Notes: generated by a model not told the origin, from the sequence alone. Counted from the stretch's first letter, positions 8,368 to 19,124 are shown. The stretch: 64,000 nt of DNA from Pseudenterobacter timonensis (GCF_900021175.1 NZ_FCOP01000013.1:186001-250000), one strand, 5' to 3'. Numbers and translations are program-made.

Positions 8368-9282
8368 ATGCCTCAGTTTCATCTTATTGCGCCGTCCGGA
8401 TATTGCCTTAACCAGGAGGCCGCTTTCCGGGGCGTTGAGCGCCTGCTGGTCGGGGGGCATCATGTCACAAATCAGTCGATTATTCCCCGCCGCCAGCAGC
8501 GCTTCGCCGGCACCGAAAACGAGCGCCTGGCCGACATCAACACGCTGACCACCCTTTCCGGGGAGAATAATATCGTGCTGGCGGTGCGTGGTGGTTACGG
8601 GGCAAGCCGACTGCTGGAGCAGATCGACTGGGCGGGGCTGGCGGCCCGTCAGCGCGACCAGCCGCTGCTGATCTGCGGGCACAGCGACTTCAGCGCGATT
8701 CAGCTTGGTCTGTTAGCGCTACACAACGTCATCACCTTTAGCGGCCCGATGCTGGCGGGCAATTTCGGCGCGCCGCAGATGGATCCCTTCACGGAAGCCC
8801 ACTTCTGGAAAGCGTTGCAACAGCCCACCTTCAGCGTGGAGTGGCAGGGCAACGGGCCGCATTGTCACTGCGAAGGCCAGCTCTGGGGCGGAAACCTGGC
8901 GATGCTGGTTTCGCTTGTTGGCACGCCCTGGCTGCCCGCCATTGAAAACGGCATTCTGGTTCTGGAGGATATCAATGAACATCCGTTCCGCGTAGAACGC
9001 ATGCTGTTACAGCTTTATCATGCCGGCATCCTCTCCCGCCAGCGCGCTATCGTGCTGGGCAGCTTCAGCAACGCAGCGCCGAACGACTACGATGCGGGCT
9101 ATACGCTGGCGACAATGGTGGACTATCTCCGTTCCCGTCTGACGGTGCCGGTGATTACCGGTTTAGCCTTCGGTCATGAGCAACAAACCGTGACGCTGCC
9201 GCTGGGGGCACAGGCGCGTCTTACGCATGAAGGGAGCACTTCTCGCCTGATCCTGAGCGGTCATCCCACCTTAAAGGCATAA
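8368..9282 (+). CDS. ldcA: LdcA, cytoplasmic murein L,D-carboxypeptidase
   Basis: LdcA removes the terminal D-Ala from recycled murein tetrapeptides, giving tripeptides that Mpl can reuse; without it stationary cells lyse. The 304-residue protein is a serine peptidase of family S66. The nucleophile Ser106 is in ICGHSDFSA, the oxyanion region is LAVRGGYGASR, and the acidic member is in VLEDINEHPFR. It has no signal peptide. The start is the ATG at 8368 behind AAGG; an upstream in-frame extension has no family support. cvrA follows on the same strand. Confidence 0.96.
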   Translation: MPQFHLIAPSGYCLNQEAAFRGVERLLVGGHHVTNQSIIPRRQQRFAGTENERLADINTLTTLSGENNIVLAVRGGYGASRLLEQIDWAGLAARQRDQPLLICGHSDFSAIQLGLLALHNVITFSGPMLAGNFGAPQMDPFTEAHFWKALQQPTFSVEWQGNGPHCHCEGQLWGGNLAMLVSLVGTPWLPAIENGILVLEDINEHPFRVERMLLQLYHAGILSRQRAIVLGSFSNAAPNDYDAGYTLATMVDYLRSRLTVPVITGLAFGHEQQTVTLPLGAQARLTHEGSTSRLILSGHPTLKA

Positions 9283-9378
9283 AAAGGCTGTTAATTACCC
9301 TAATAAAACGTTGCACCACAGGCTAATATGTTAGGGTCTAGGGAGTAATAACGCGATCAGGGTAGGAGAAAAAGAACA

Positions 9379-11118
9379 TTGGAAGCCACGGTAATAATCA
9401 GCCTTTTTATACTGGGTTCTGTGCTGGTAACCTGCAGTATTTTATTAAGTTCATTTTCTTCGCGCCTCGGCATACCTATTCTGGTTATCTTTCTCGCCAT
9501 CGGCATGCTGGCAGGCGTTGATGGCATTGGCGGCATCCCTTTCGACAACTACCCCTTAGCCTGGATGATCAGTAACCTGGCGCTGGCGGTGATCCTGCTG
9601 GACGGCGGGATGCGAACCCAGGCAAGTTCGTTTCGTGTCGCCTTAGGCCCGGCGCTGTCGCTGGCGACGGTGGGGGTGCTGATAACCTCCGGGCTGACCG
9701 GCGTCGTTGCCGCCTGGCTCTTCCATCTCGATATTATGGAGGGATTGCTGATCGGCGCGATAGTCGGCTCCACCGACGCCGCGGCGGTCTTTTCATTGCT
9801 CGGCGGCAAGGGGCTTAACGAGCGTGTCGGCTCCACCCTCGAGATCGAATCCGGCAGTAACGATCCGATGGCCGTCTTTCTTACCATCACCCTGATAGAG
9901 ATGATCCAGAAGCATGAGACGGGGCTGGATCTCTCTTTTGTCTGGCACATCCTTCAGCAGTTCGGTCTCGGCATCGTGTTAGGGCTGGGCGGTGGCTATC
10001 TTCTGCAGCAGATGATTAACCGTATCACCCTGCCAGGCGGACTCTATCCGCTGCTGGCCCTGAGTGGCGGGATACTGGTGTTTGCGCTCACCACGGCGCT
10101 GGACGGCAGCGGTATCCTGGCGGTCTACCTGTGCGGCTTTTTACTGGGCAACCGGCCTATCCGCAACCGCTATAACATCCTGCAAAACTTTGACGGGCTG
10201 GCCTGGCTTGCGCAGATTGGCATGTTCCTGGTGCTGGGGCTGCTGGTTACCCCCTCCGACTTGTTGCCTATCGCCATTCCGGCGCTGCTGCTTTCCGCAT
10301 GGATGATCTTTTTTGCCCGTCCGCTGTCGGTCTTTGCCGGCCTGCTCCCCTTCCGCGGCTTTAACCTGCGCGAGCGGATCTTTATCAGCTGGGTGGGCCT
10401 GCGCGGGGCGGTACCGATTATCCTTGCCGTCTTTCCGATGATGGCGGGGCTGGATAACGCGCGACTCTTTTTTAACGTGGCGTTCTTTGTGGTGCTGATA
10501 TCGCTGCTGTTTCAGGGAACCACGCTCGGCTGGGCGGCTAAAAAAGCGAAGGTGGTGGTGCCACCCGTGGGCCGTCCCGTTTCACGCCTGGGGCTGGATA
10601 TTCACCCCGAGAATCCCTGGGAGCAGTTTATCTATCAGCTGAATGCTGAAAAGTGGTGCGTCGGCGCCTCCCTGCGGGATCTGCATATGCCGCAGGAGAC
10701 GCGTATCGCCGCCCTCTTCCGGGATAATGTCCTGCTCCACCCCACTGGCAGCACCCGCCTGCGTGAAGGCGATGTTCTCTGCGTGATTGGCCGCGAGCGC
10801 GACCTTCCCGCCCTCGGCAAGCTCTTCAGCCAGTCGCCGCCGGTGGCGCTGGATCAGCGTTTCTTTGGCGATTTTATCCTTGAAGCCGATGCCAAATTCG
10901 CCGACGTCGCGCTGATCTACGGCCTGGAAGAGGGGCTGGAATATCGCGACAAGCAGCAGACGCTGGGGGAGATTATTCAGAAGCTCCTGGGAGCGGCGCC
11001 TGTGGTCGGCGATCAGGTTGAGTTTGCCGGTATGATCTGGACGGTGGCGGAGAAAGAGAATAATGCCGTGCGTAAGGTCGGGGTAAGGCCAGTGGAAGAG
11101 GAAACCGACCAGGGTTAA
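9379..11118 (+). CDS. cvrA: CvrA (NhaP2), K+/H+ antiporter
   Basis: A 579-residue CPA1-family antiporter. It has about 12-13 membrane segments (residues 1-395) with the ion-binding [12 protein letters not shown] and [11 protein letters not shown] motifs. A cytoplasmic RCK/TrkA-C domain (about 403-485: [17 protein letters not shown]) and a CorC-like tail follow. Family work assigns K+/H+ exchange and osmotic volume control. Initiation is probably at TTG 9379, 10 nt after AGGAG, since residue 1 then aligns with the K-12 protein. It lies 96 bp downstream of ldcA. Confidence 0.95.
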   Translation: MEATVIISLFILGSVLVTCSILLSSFSSRLGIPILVIFLAIGMLAGVDGIGGIPFDNYPLAWMISNLALAVILLDGGMRTQASSFRVALGPALSLATVGVLITSGLTGVVAAWLFHLDIMEGLLIGAIVGSTDAAAVFSLLGGKGLNERVGSTLEIESGSNDPMAVFLTITLIEMIQKHETGLDLSFVWHILQQFGLGIVLGLGGGYLLQQMINRITLPGGLYPLLALSGGILVFALTTALDGSGILAVYLCGFLLGNRPIRNRYNILQNFDGLAWLAQIGMFLVLGLLVTPSDLLPIAIPALLLSAWMIFFARPLSVFAGLLPFRGFNLRERIFISWVGLRGAVPIILAVFPMMAGLDNARLFFNVAFFVVLISLLFQGTTLGWAAKKAKVVVPPVGRPVSRLGLDIHPENPWEQFIYQLNAEKWCVGASLRDLHMPQETRIAALFRDNVLLHPTGSTRLREGDVLCVIGRERDLPALGKLFSQSPPVALDQRFFGDFILEADAKFADVALIYGLEEGLEYRDKQQTLGEIIQKLLGAAPVVGDQVEFAGMIWTVAEKENNAVRKVGVRPVEEETDQG

Positions 11119-11119
11119 A

Positions 11120-11141
11120 GCGGGCCGGTTTACCGACCCGC
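11120..11141. terminator. Hairpin between cvrA and dadX
   Basis: GCGGG/CCCGC arms with an inner CGGT/ACCG stem lie between two convergent stop codons. There is no T tract, so any termination would be weak. Confidence 0.4.
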
Positions 11142-11146
11142 CTGCG

Positions 11147-12217
11147 TTACAACGTCACAACAGGCACCCGGGGCGCCAGCGCGGTCAACAGCTCATAGCC
11201 CACCGTGCCAGCCGCCGCGGCGACATCATCGACTTTCACCTCGTTGCCCCACAGCTCAACCGGCGAACCGATTCCCGCCTGTGGACAAGGGGTGAGATCC
11301 ACCGCCAGCATATCCATCGAGACGGTTCCCACGGTGCCGGTCCGTACGCCATCTACCCAGACTGGCGTCCCCGTGGGGGCCACGCGAGGGTAACCATCCG
11401 CGTAGCCGCCCGCTACAATGCCGATCCGCTGTTCGCCGGTCGCACGGTAGCGACTGCCATAGCCGACGGTATCGCCCGTCTTCAGGTTTTGCACCCCAAT
11501 GATTTCGCTGCGCAGGCTCATGACAGGCTTCAGGCCGCTGTCGGCGATATCCCGCCACTGGCCTGACGGGGAAGCGCCGTAAAGAATAATCCCCGGCCGG
11601 ACCCAGTCGCCGTGCGCCTGCGGATGCCAGAGCGTCGCTGCCGAGTTGGCGAGCGAACGCGGGCAGTTGAGCCCTTCCCCCGCCTGGTTGATGCGTACCA
11701 TCGCGTCCACAACCCCCTCCGGCTTCTCCGCATCGGCGAAATGGGCCATCAGGGTCATTTCGCCAGTGTTTTTCAGCGCGCGGAGCTGTTGCCAGACGGT
11801 ATGCACGCGATCGGGCTGAAAGCCCAGGCGATTCATGCCGCTGTTGACCTTAAGATAGATGTCGAGCGGCGCATGCAGTTTCGCGTTTTGCAGCGCTTTA
11901 ATCTGCCAGTTGCTGTGTACGCTGGTGGTAAGACGGTATTTATCGAGCAGGGGCAGTTCGTCGGCGCTGAAAAAGCCCTCCAGCAGCAGCACTGGCCCTT
12001 TCCAGCCGCGCTCCCGCAGCAGGATCGCCTCTTCCAGATTGAGCAGCGCAAAGCCATCGGTCGCGCCGAGCGCGCTCCAGATCCGATCCAGGCCATGGCC
12101 ATAGGCATTGGCTTTCACGACCGACCAGACGCGGGTGCCCGGCGCCGCGCGGCGGACAATCTGCAAATTATCCTTCAGGGCCTGCAGATCCAGCTGGGCC
12201 TGAATGGGACGGGACAT
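11147..12217 (-). CDS. dadX: DadX, catabolic alanine racemase
   Basis: DadX interconverts L- and D-alanine so that DadA can oxidise the D-form. The 356-residue protein carries the PLP lysine Lys35 in VKANAYGHG. The opposite catalytic Tyr lies in the YGSRYRA segment of the C-terminal beta domain. It starts 9 nt after dadA with AGGAGG in the gap, so the two genes form one operon and are probably translationally coupled. The biosynthetic racemase Alr is encoded elsewhere. Confidence 0.97.
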   Translation of the reverse strand: MSRPIQAQLDLQALKDNLQIVRRAAPGTRVWSVVKANAYGHGLDRIWSALGATDGFALLNLEEAILLRERGWKGPVLLLEGFFSADELPLLDKYRLTTSVHSNWQIKALQNAKLHAPLDIYLKVNSGMNRLGFQPDRVHTVWQQLRALKNTGEMTLMAHFADAEKPEGVVDAMVRINQAGEGLNCPRSLANSAATLWHPQAHGDWVRPGIILYGASPSGQWRDIADSGLKPVMSLRSEIIGVQNLKTGDTVGYGSRYRATGEQRIGIVAGGYADGYPRVAPTGTPVWVDGVRTGTVGTVSMDMLAVDLTPCPQAGIGSPVELWGNEVKVDDVAAAAGTVGYELLTALAPRVPVVTL

Positions 12218-12226
12218 AATGCCTCC

Positions 12227-13525
12227 TTAATTATGCGCACCGTGAAGATGCTGCGCGCGCGTCGGGGTAAAACCCGGACGATAGCGTGCAATGCTTAAAT
12301 CATCAAAAGGAATGGCCGGCGTGCGGCCAGAGATCAGATCGCTTAACAGCTGGCCGGAACCGCAGGCCATCGTCCAGCCGAGCGTGCCGTGGCCGGTGTT
12401 GGTCCAGAGGTTTTTAAACGGCGTGCGTCCTACAATCGGCGTGCCGTCCGGGGTCATCGGGCGCAGGCCGGTCCAGAAAGTCGCCTGCTCCACGCGGCCA
12501 CCGCGCGGGAAGAGATCCCGCACAACCATCTCAAGGGTTTCCCGGCGCGGCTTGAGCAGCTCGGTGTTAAAGCCGACAATTTCAGCCATGCCACCAACGC
12601 GGATGCGGTCATCGAAACGGGTGATAGCGATTTTGTAGGTCTCATCCAGGATGGTCGACACCGGCGCACCGCTCTCCTCTTTTACCGGAATAGTCAGGGA
12701 GTAGCCTTTCAGCGGATAGACCGGAATATCGAGAATGTTTTTCAGCATGGCGGTGGAGTAGGAACCGAAGGCCATGACGTATGCATCCCCCTTGATCACC
12801 TCTTCCCCACACTTCACGCCATAGATCTTCTCCCCTTCCGAGAGCAGTTTGTCGACAGGCGTATTAAAGCGGAAAATCACGCCCGCCTGCTCGCACATCT
12901 GCGCCAGACGCTGGGTAAAAAGCTGGCAGTCGCCCGTCTCATCGTTAGGCAGACGCAGGCCGCCGGTCAGCTTGTGCGCCACCTCGGCCAGAGCCGGCTC
13001 CGCCCGCGCCAGCTGGCCGGATTCCAGCAGCTCATAGGGCACGCCTGCATCCTTCAGCACGGCGATATCGCGGGTGGCGTTTTCATACTGCTGGGCGGTG
13101 CGGAACAGCTGTAGCGTGCCGCCCTGGCGGCCTTCGTACTCGATGCCCGTCGCAGCGCGCAGCGCCTTCAGGCAGTCGCGGCTATATTCTGCCAGCCGCA
13201 CCATGCGTCCCTTATTTTCCATATAGTGGCGGGTGTCACAGTTGCGCAGCATCTGCCACATCCATTTAAGCTGAAACTGGGTGCCGTCAAGGCTGATGGC
13301 CAGCGGCGCATGGCGCTGAAACATCCACTTGATCGCCTTCAGCGGTACGCCCGGCGCGGCCCAGGGGGCGGCATAGCCGGGAGAGATTTGCCCGGCATTG
13401 GCGGCGCTGGTCTCCAGAGCGGGGCCCGGCTCGCGATCGATAACGGTGACTTCATGTCCCGCCTGACGTAAATACCAGGCGCTGGTTACGCCCACCACAC
13501 CACTTCCCAGTATGACAACACGCAT
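12227..13525 (-). CDS. dadA: DadA, D-amino acid dehydrogenase small subunit
   Basis: DadA oxidatively deaminates D-alanine and other D-amino acids to 2-oxo acids, passing electrons to the membrane quinone pool. The 432-residue flavoprotein begins with the FAD-binding [12 protein letters not shown]ossmann motif and contains [12 protein letters not shown] and the C-terminal [17 protein letters not shown] contact. It is the first gene of dadAX. A CRP-like site and a -10-like TAATAT lie upstream at class II spacing. In enterobacteria the operon also responds to Lrp and alanine. Confidence 0.97.
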   Translation of the reverse strand: MRVVILGSGVVGVTSAWYLRQAGHEVTVIDREPGPALETSAANAGQISPGYAAPWAAPGVPLKAIKWMFQRHAPLAISLDGTQFQLKWMWQMLRNCDTRHYMENKGRMVRLAEYSRDCLKALRAATGIEYEGRQGGTLQLFRTAQQYENATRDIAVLKDAGVPYELLESGQLARAEPALAEVAHKLTGGLRLPNDETGDCQLFTQRLAQMCEQAGVIFRFNTPVDKLLSEGEKIYGVKCGEEVIKGDAYVMAFGSYSTAMLKNILDIPVYPLKGYSLTIPVKEESGAPVSTILDETYKIAITRFDDRIRVGGMAEIVGFNTELLKPRRETLEMVVRDLFPRGGRVEQATFWTGLRPMTPDGTPIVGRTPFKNLWTNTGHGTLGWTMACGSGQLLSDLISGRTPAIPFDDLSIARYRPGFTPTRAQHLHGAHN

Positions 13526-13846
13526 AGCGACTCCATTTTAAGCAAAAGAACAATCATCTGATTACAGATTGATAACCTAGATGAAAATATTATTCAACAT
13601 ACGCTTTTTTTATGGTGACTTATCTCACATCTCCCCCAGCCTGCGGGCCAGGGGGCAATTTGGCATCTCCTGCTGCACCCCCATTTTCCGCAGAATAAAA
13701 TGCTATTAAATTGCCTTTTTTTGCCGCCGACATCATGGGAAATCGCAAAGAAAAAGGTTCTGCGCCAGCACGCTTTTGAATGGGGTGATCTATGATTGTT
13801 TTGAGGCTCTCCAGAGAGAGAGGGCATTAACAACGAGGGCGCGCTA
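13526..13846. other. dadA-ycgB divergent intergenic region
   Basis: These 321 bases hold no gene. The dadA half is AT-rich with a CRP site and -10 element (13588-13629). The ycgB half has GAGAGAGAGGG just before the ycgB start. Lrp sites are expected from K-12, but Lrp's degenerate consensus cannot be assigned by eye. Confidence 0.6.
13588..13629 (-). promoter_or_regulatory. CRP-activated promoter of dadAX
   Basis: GGTGA-CTTATC-TCACA (13614-13629) fits the CRP half-sites at 9 of 10 positions. On the minus strand a TAATAT -10 (13593-13588) lies downstream. The CRP centre falls about 41 bp before the predicted start, the class II position. Confidence 0.7.
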
Positions 13847-15379
13847 ATGGCTACAATTGACCCCATGAATAAGGACAGCACACGTCTGAGCGATGGACCC
13901 GACTGGACGTTTGAGCTACTGGATGTCTACCTGGCGGAGATCGACCGGGTGGCGAAGCTCTATCGGCTGGATACCTATCCCCATCAGATTGAAGTCATTA
14001 CCTCCGAGCAGATGATGGATGCCTACTCCAGCGTCGGTATGCCCATCAACTACCCTCACTGGTCGTTCGGGAAAAAATTTATTGAGACCGAGCGGCTTTA
14101 CAAGCACGGGCAGCAGGGTCTGGCCTACGAGATTGTGATTAACTCCAATCCCTGTATCGCCTACCTGATGGAGGAGAACACCATTACCATGCAGGCGCTG
14201 GTAATGGCTCACGCCTGCTACGGCCACAACTCGTTTTTCAAGAATAACTATCTGTTCCGCAGCTGGACCGATGCCAGCTCGATCGTCGACTACCTGATCT
14301 TCGCCCGTAATTACATTACTGATTGCGAAGAGCGCTACGGCGTTGACGAGGTGGAAAAACTGCTCGACTCCTGTCACGCGCTGATGAACTACGGGGTGGA
14401 TCGCTATAAACGCCCGCAGAAGATCTCCCTGCAGGAGGAGAAGGCCCGTCAGAAGAGCCGCGAAGAGTATCTGCAAAGCCAGGTCAATATGCTCTGGCGC
14501 ACCCTGCCGAAGCGGGAAGAGGAAAAACAGGTCACCGAAGCGCGCCGCTACCCCTCCGAGCCGCAGGAGAACCTGCTCTACTTTATGGAGAAAAACGCCC
14601 CCCTGCTGGAGCCATGGCAGCGAGAGATCCTGCGCATCGTGCGCAAGGTGAGCCAGTATTTTTATCCGCAAAAGCAGACCCAGGTGATGAACGAAGGCTG
14701 GGCGACCTTCTGGCACTACACCATTCTCAACCATCTCTATGATGAAGGGAAAGTGACCGACCGCTTTATGCTGGAGTTTCTGCACAGCCACACCAACGTG
14801 GTCTTCCAGCCTCCCTACAACAGCCCCTGGTACAGCGGGATCAACCCCTACGCGCTGGGCTTTGCCATGTTCCAGGATATCAAACGTATCTGCCAGTCCC
14901 CTACCGAGGAGGACAGATACTGGTTCCCGGATATTGCCGGGTCCGACTGGCTGGAGACGCTCCATTTCGCCATGCGCGATTTTAAAGACGAAAGTTTCAT
15001 CAGCCAGTTTATGTCGCCGAAAATCATGCGTGATTTCCGCTTCTTCACCGTGCTGGATGACGATCGTAATAACTACCTGGAGATCTCCGCCATCCACAAT
15101 GAAGAGGGTTACCGGGAGATCCGCTCGCGCCTCTCTTCCCAGTACAACCTGAGCAATCTGGAACCGAATATTCAGGTCTGGAACGTCGATCTGCGGGGAG
15201 ACCGCTCCCTGACGCTGCGCTATATCCCGCACAACCGCGCGCCGCTGGACAAGGGGCGCAAAGAGGTGCTGAAGCACGTGCACCGCCTGTGGGGATTTGA
15301 CGTGATGCTGGAGCAGCAGAACGAGGATGGCAGTGTGGAACTGCTGGAGCGCTGCCCGGCGCGAGGAAACGCGCTGTAA
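13847..15379 (+). CDS. ycgB: YcgB, SpoVR-family protein
   Basis: A 510-residue soluble protein almost identical in pattern to K-12 YcgB. It belongs to the SpoVR family, named after a Bacillus spore-cortex protein. It has many conserved His/Trp motifs (MAHACYGHNSFFKNNY, MNEGWATFWHY, PPYNSPWY). The biochemical role is unsettled; in enterobacteria the gene is linked to stationary phase and the YeaG kinase/YeaH group. There is no signal peptide or membrane segment. The start is ATG 13847, and a second Met at codon 7 is also possible. It is monocistronic, with a shared terminator downstream. Confidence 0.95.
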   Translation: MATIDPMNKDSTRLSDGPDWTFELLDVYLAEIDRVAKLYRLDTYPHQIEVITSEQMMDAYSSVGMPINYPHWSFGKKFIETERLYKHGQQGLAYEIVINSNPCIAYLMEENTITMQALVMAHACYGHNSFFKNNYLFRSWTDASSIVDYLIFARNYITDCEERYGVDEVEKLLDSCHALMNYGVDRYKRPQKISLQEEKARQKSREEYLQSQVNMLWRTLPKREEEKQVTEARRYPSEPQENLLYFMEKNAPLLEPWQREILRIVRKVSQYFYPQKQTQVMNEGWATFWHYTILNHLYDEGKVTDRFMLEFLHSHTNVVFQPPYNSPWYSGINPYALGFAMFQDIKRICQSPTEEDRYWFPDIAGSDWLETLHFAMRDFKDESFISQFMSPKIMRDFRFFTVLDDDRNNYLEISAIHNEEGYREIRSRLSSQYNLSNLEPNIQVWNVDLRGDRSLTLRYIPHNRAPLDKGRKEVLKHVHRLWGFDVMLEQQNEDGSVELLERCPARGNAL

Positions 15380-15383
15380 AAAT

Positions 15384-15412
15384 AAAAACCTCTCAACTGA
15401 GAGGTTTTTTTA
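15384..15412. terminator. Bidirectional terminator between ycgB and fadR
   Basis: AAAAACCTCTCA-ACTGAGAGGTTTTTTT forms a strong hairpin with T tracts in both directions between two convergent genes. Confidence 0.92.
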
Positions 15413-16132
15413 TTAACGGCTGTGAATGGCCAGATCCCCCGGAAGGGTCTTTTGCATCCGGTGCCAGATCTCACCGCTCTCGCGACCGTAGCGGCGCACC
15501 GTTTCATAGACCTTATCGTGCTGCCCCTCTGAGCAGAGCTCGCTCAGCTTGTGGTAAAAGCCCAGCGCCAGGCTGCGCGCTTCGGGGTTGGCAAAATAGT
15601 GGCGGCCAATGCGGGTATAGAGGCCTTTCATCCCGTTAAGAATGAGACCGTAAACCGGATTGCCGGAGGCGAAAGCCAGCCCGCGGAAGACGTTGTAGTC
15701 GAGCTGGGCAAACGCGTCAGCGTGATCTTCCACAACGGTCGCGTTGGCCAGCACCTCCAGCGCTTTATCAGGATGCTGACGAAACGCGGTGCGGATAAAT
15801 ATCGTCGAGATATTGGTGCGTACTGAGAGCAGATTATCAATCAGCTGCGGCACGCTTTCGTGATCGAGACGCGCCAGCGTTTCGAGAATGTTCAGGCCGG
15901 AGGTTTCCCAGAAGTTATTCACTTTAGTCGGCTTGCCGTGCTGAATCGTCAGCCAGCCGTCCCGGGCCAGGCGCTGCAACACTTCGCGCAGGGTGGTGCG
16001 GGTGACGCCAATCAGTTCAGAGAGTTCGCGTTCTGCGGGAAGAATCGATCCAGGTGGAAAACGGTTATTCCAGATGCTTTCGATGATGTACTCTTCCGCG
16101 AAACCCGCCGGGCTTTGCGCCTTAATGACCAT
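15413..16132 (-). CDS. fadR: FadR, fatty-acid responsive transcription factor
   Basis: FadR represses beta-oxidation genes and activates fabA/fabB; long-chain acyl-CoA releases it from DNA. The 239-residue protein has the GntR-type winged helix (1-75, with [20 protein letters not shown]) and the all-helical acyl-CoA-binding domain. A likely target in this window is fadD, which has a FadR-like operator at 25088-25104. Divergent nhaB follows as in K-12. Confidence 0.98.
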   Translation of the reverse strand: MVIKAQSPAGFAEEYIIESIWNNRFPPGSILPAERELSELIGVTRTTLREVLQRLARDGWLTIQHGKPTKVNNFWETSGLNILETLARLDHESVPQLIDNLLSVRTNISTIFIRTAFRQHPDKALEVLANATVVEDHADAFAQLDYNVFRGLAFASGNPVYGLILNGMKGLYTRIGRHYFANPEARSLALGFYHKLSELCSEGQHDKVYETVRRYGRESGEIWHRMQKTLPGDLAIHSR

Positions 16133-16286
16133 AGTAAGATTTCCATTACACAGCTTTCATTCATTTCACTCATCATACCAGAGGCAGTGAAAGGCAGATA
16201 GCGCAGCCGGGAGAGAAAAAAGGGATCGCCGTTTCATTTTCATCAAATAAGCCCAGGCGCTCTCCATCCGACGTCCCACTCAAATT

Positions 16287-16296
16287 TGCGTATAAT
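16287..16296 (+). promoter_or_regulatory. Candidate -10 region of nhaB
   Basis: A perfect TATAAT at 16291-16296, with TG just upstream, lies about 37 bp before the nhaB start. No good -35 element is evident. Confidence 0.4.
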
Positions 16297-16332
16297 AAGC
16301 TTTTATTTCACGTTAGCGGGAAGAAGTCTGTC

Positions 16333-17871
16333 ATGGAAATCTCTTATGGGCGCGCCCTTTGGCGCAATTTTTTAGGACAATCACCGGACTGGTATAAACT
16401 CGCGCTGCTGCTGTTTTTGGTTATCAACCCGCTTGTCTTTCTGCTCAATCCTTTTAGCGCCGGGTGGCTGCTGGTGGCTGAGTTTATCTTCACCCTCGCC
16501 ATGGCGCTGAAATGTTATCCGCTTCTGCCGGGCGGCCTGCTGGCTATCGAGGCCGTGGCGATTGGCATGACCAGCCCGACACACGTTCGCGAAGAGCTGG
16601 CGAACAACCTGGAAGTACTGCTGCTGCTGATGTTTATGGTGGCGGGCATCTATTTTATGAAGCAGCTGCTGCTGTTTATTTTTACCCGCCTGCTGCTGAG
16701 CATTCGCTCCAAGGCGCTGCTTTCACTCTCCTTTTGTATCGCCGCTGCGTTTTTGTCCGCTTTTCTCGACGCACTCACTGTGGTAGCCGTGGTTATCAGC
16801 GTGGCGGTCGGCTTTTATGGTATCTATCACCGCGTCGCCTCATCGCGCAGCGACGCCGATATGCAGGATGACAGCACGCTGGATGACGATCGCCGAAAGG
16901 TGCTGGAGCAGTTTCGCGCCTTTTTGCGCAGCCTGATGATGCACGCCGGGGTCGGGACGGCGCTGGGCGGCGTAATGACCATGGTGGGTGAGCCGCAAAA
17001 CCTGATTATTGCCAAAGCGTCCGAATGGCATTTTGGCGAATTTTTCCTGCGCATGGCCCCCGTCAGCATACCGGTTATGGCGTGCGGCCTGCTTACCTGC
17101 TATCTGGTGGAACGGTTCCGCTGGTTCGGCTATGGCGCCGCGCTGCCTGAGCAGGTGCGTGACGTGCTGCGCGACTACGATCGCAAAAATCGCAGCCAGC
17201 GGAGCCGCCAGGATACGCTTCGCCTGATTGCACAGGGGATCATCGGCGTCTGGTTGATTGTCGCCCTGGCGTTGCATCTGGCGGAAGTGGGACTTATCGG
17301 CCTGTCGGTGATCGTGCTGGCGACCACCTTTACCGGCGTAACGGACGAGCATGCCATCGGCAAAGCCTTCACCGAAGCGCTACCCTTCACCGCCCTGCTG
17401 ACGGTCTTTTTTGCCGTGGTGGCGGTGATCATCGATCAGCAGCTTTTCGCGCCAATTATCGATTACGTCCTCAAGGCGGATCCTGACGCGCAGCTTACGC
17501 TCTTCTATCTGTTTAACGGCCTGCTCTCTTCCATTTCCGACAACGTCTTTGTGGGCACGGTCTATATCAACGAGGCAAAAACGGCCCTCGAGCATGGCGT
17601 GATTAACGCGCAGCACTACGAGCTGCTGGCAGTGGCGATCAATACCGGCACCAACCTGCCCTCGGTGGCGACCCCCAACGGCCAGGCGGCGTTTCTGTTC
17701 CTGCTCACCTCTGCCCTCGCGCCGCTGATTCGCCTCTCGTATGGCAAAATGGTCTGGATGGCGCTGCCCTACACGCTGGTGCTGACCGTGGTGGGCCTGC
17801 TGTGCGTCAAAATTACTCTCATTCCCTTTACACAATGGCTAATGCAAACCGGTATACTGACGGCGCATTAA
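16333..17871 (+). CDS. nhaB: NhaB, Na+/H+ antiporter
   Basis: NhaB exports Na+ in exchange for H+ and matters most near neutral pH. The 512-residue inner-membrane protein belongs to the IT/NhaB superfamily. It has about 12 membrane segments and the conserved [16 protein letters not shown] and [15 protein letters not shown] motifs that mark the paired re-entrant domains, plus [13 protein letters not shown] and [17 protein letters not shown] in the second half. The ATG at 16333 follows GGGAAGAAG. It sits between fadR and dsbB as in K-12. Confidence 0.97.
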   Translation: MEISYGRALWRNFLGQSPDWYKLALLLFLVINPLVFLLNPFSAGWLLVAEFIFTLAMALKCYPLLPGGLLAIEAVAIGMTSPTHVREELANNLEVLLLLMFMVAGIYFMKQLLLFIFTRLLLSIRSKALLSLSFCIAAAFLSAFLDALTVVAVVISVAVGFYGIYHRVASSRSDADMQDDSTLDDDRRKVLEQFRAFLRSLMMHAGVGTALGGVMTMVGEPQNLIIAKASEWHFGEFFLRMAPVSIPVMACGLLTCYLVERFRWFGYGAALPEQVRDVLRDYDRKNRSQRSRQDTLRLIAQGIIGVWLIVALALHLAEVGLIGLSVIVLATTFTGVTDEHAIGKAFTEALPFTALLTVFFAVVAVIIDQQLFAPIIDYVLKADPDAQLTLFYLFNGLLSSISDNVFVGTVYINEAKTALEHGVINAQHYELLAVAINTGTNLPSVATPNGQAAFLFLLTSALAPLIRLSYGKMVWMALPYTLVLTVVGLLCVKITLIPFTQWLMQTGILTAH

Positions 17872-17878
17872 CACCTAC

Positions 17879-17902
17879 AGCCGGGAAGATGTCTCCCCGG
17901 CT
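17879..17902 (+). terminator. Weak hairpin downstream of nhaB
   Basis: AGCCGGG and CCCGGCT form a stem just after the nhaB stop. A second inverted pair, GGCCT/AGGCC, is followed by CTTGTTTTATTTTTT a little further on (to about 17944). Either may terminate nhaB mRNA before dsbB. Confidence 0.45.
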
Positions 17903-18010
17903 GGCCTGCTTTAACGATAAAAAGGCCCTTGTTTTATTTTTTATGACCAGGTGGCGCAGAGGATGTTTTCGTTTAAACTGCGCTTTCTGACATGTCCCAG
18001 GGAAATGATT

Positions 18011-18541
18011 ATGTTGAGATTTTTAAACCAGTGCTCTCGCGGTCGCGGGGCGTGGTTGCTGATGGCCCTTACCGCATTTGCGCTCGAAGTGGTCGCGCTC
18101 TGGTTCCAGCACGGGATGGGGTTACAACCGTGCGTCATGTGCATCTACGAGCGCTGCGCGCTGCTGGGGGTAATGGGGGCTGGCCTGCTTGGCGCTATCG
18201 CGCCCAACACGCCGCTGCGCTATGCGGCGCTGGCGGTCTGGCTCTACAGCGCCGGAAAAGGTATTGCGCTGGCGTGGGAGCACACCATGATCCAGCTCCA
18301 TCCGTCGCCGTTTATGACCTGCGATTTTGCCGCCCGTTTTCCTGCCTGGCTGCCGCTCGATAAATGGCTGCCGCAGATGTTTGTCGCTTCGGGCGACTGC
18401 GCGGTTCGTCAGTGGGAGTTTCTGACGCTGGAGATGCCGCAGTGGCTGGTGGGTATTTTCGCCGCCTACTTTATCGTGGCGCTGCTGGTGCTGATTGCCC
18501 AGTTCTTCAAACCGAAAAAACGCGACCTGTTTGGCCGCTAA
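18011..18541 (+). CDS. dsbB: DsbB, quinone-linked disulfide bond oxidoreductase
   Basis: DsbB reoxidises periplasmic DsbA and passes the electrons to ubiquinone or menaquinone. The 176-residue protein has four membrane segments and two catalytic cysteine pairs at the canonical places: Cys41-Cys44 (CVMC) in loop 1, and Cys104 and Cys130 in loop 2. The C-terminal KKRDLFGR is cytoplasmic. I chose ATG 18011 behind AGGGA; longer in-frame extensions are unsupported. The middle residue of CxxC is Met where K-12 has Leu. Confidence 0.97.
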   Translation: MLRFLNQCSRGRGAWLLMALTAFALEVVALWFQHGMGLQPCVMCIYERCALLGVMGAGLLGAIAPNTPLRYAALAVWLYSAGKGIALAWEHTMIQLHPSPFMTCDFAARFPAWLPLDKWLPQMFVASGDCAVRQWEFLTLEMPQWLVGIFAAYFIVALLVLIAQFFKPKKRDLFGR

Positions 18542-18546
18542 AATAT

Positions 18547-18578
18547 AAAACGACAACCCCGGGGTTGTCGTTTTTTTT
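18547..18578. terminator. dsbB terminator, possibly bidirectional
   Basis: A perfect 20-bp palindrome, CGACAACCCCGGGGTTGTCG, is followed by eight Ts. AAAATAT on the other side may also stop ycgN transcripts. Confidence 0.9.
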
Positions 18579-18590
18579 ACCTTTGGCGCA

Positions 18591-19031
18591 TCAGCGACCC
18601 GGGTGGTTCATGATGTGATCTTCCCAGTCGCGCACGTCCGACTCTTTCACCGCAATATGTCGCACGGAGATACGCTCGCCGTGCATCGCCGCTTTTGACC
18701 CTGTCAGTAACGGATGCCATGCCGGCAGCGTTTTCCCCTCCGCCAGCAGGCGGTAGGCGCAGGTGGGAGGAAGCCACTCAAAGGTAGGCAGATTTTCACG
18801 GGTCAACTTGATGCAGTCTGGCTCAAACTCGAAGCGGCGCTCGTAGTTACGGCACTGGCAGGTTTTGATATTCAGCTGCTTGCAGGCGACGTTGGTGAAG
18901 TAAATTTCATCCGTGTCTTCATCCATCAGCTTATGCAGGCAGCATTGACCGCAGCCGTCGCACAGCGATTCCCACTCCGCGTCGGTCATGTCGTCGAGAG
19001 TTTTATGTTGCCAGAAAGGGGTTTCGCTCAT
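18591..19031 (-). CDS. ycgN: YcgN, YkgJ-type cysteine-cluster protein
   Basis: A 146-residue cytoplasmic protein of the UPF0260/YkgJ family. It has a cysteine cluster (CDGCGQCC, then [16 protein letters not shown] at PDC and C at PTCAY) likely to bind zinc or an Fe-S cluster. Function is unknown. I chose ATG 19031, which aligns with the K-12 start; an in-frame GTG lies 12 nt further upstream. It is on the same strand as ycgM but separated by a hairpin. Confidence 0.88.
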   Translation of the reverse strand: MSETPFWQHKTLDDMTDAEWESLCDGCGQCCLHKLMDEDTDEIYFTNVACKQLNIKTCQCRNYERRFEFEPDCIKLTRENLPTFEWLPPTCAYRLLAEGKTLPAWHPLLTGSKAAMHGERISVRHIAVKESDVRDWEDHIMNHPGR

Positions 19032-19094
19032 AAGGATGTCCACACGTCAAAAACAAAGCGCACCTTATAACCAGTCTGGCACGGGGATGCAAGT

Positions 19095-19118
19095 TTTGCC
19101 GCCACGAAAGGCGGCAAA
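19095..19118. terminator. Hairpin between ycgM and ycgN
   Basis: TTTGCCGCC and GGCGGCAAA flank a 6-base loop directly after the ycgM stop on the minus strand. The T tract is absent in that direction, so it may act as an RNA stabiliser. Confidence 0.4.
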
Positions 19119-19124
19119 TGGTCT

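Noticed and set aside
13594-13881. 95-codon minus-strand frame in the dadA-ycgB spacer
   Set aside because: It crosses the CRP site and the ycgB start, with no conservation or ribosome site.
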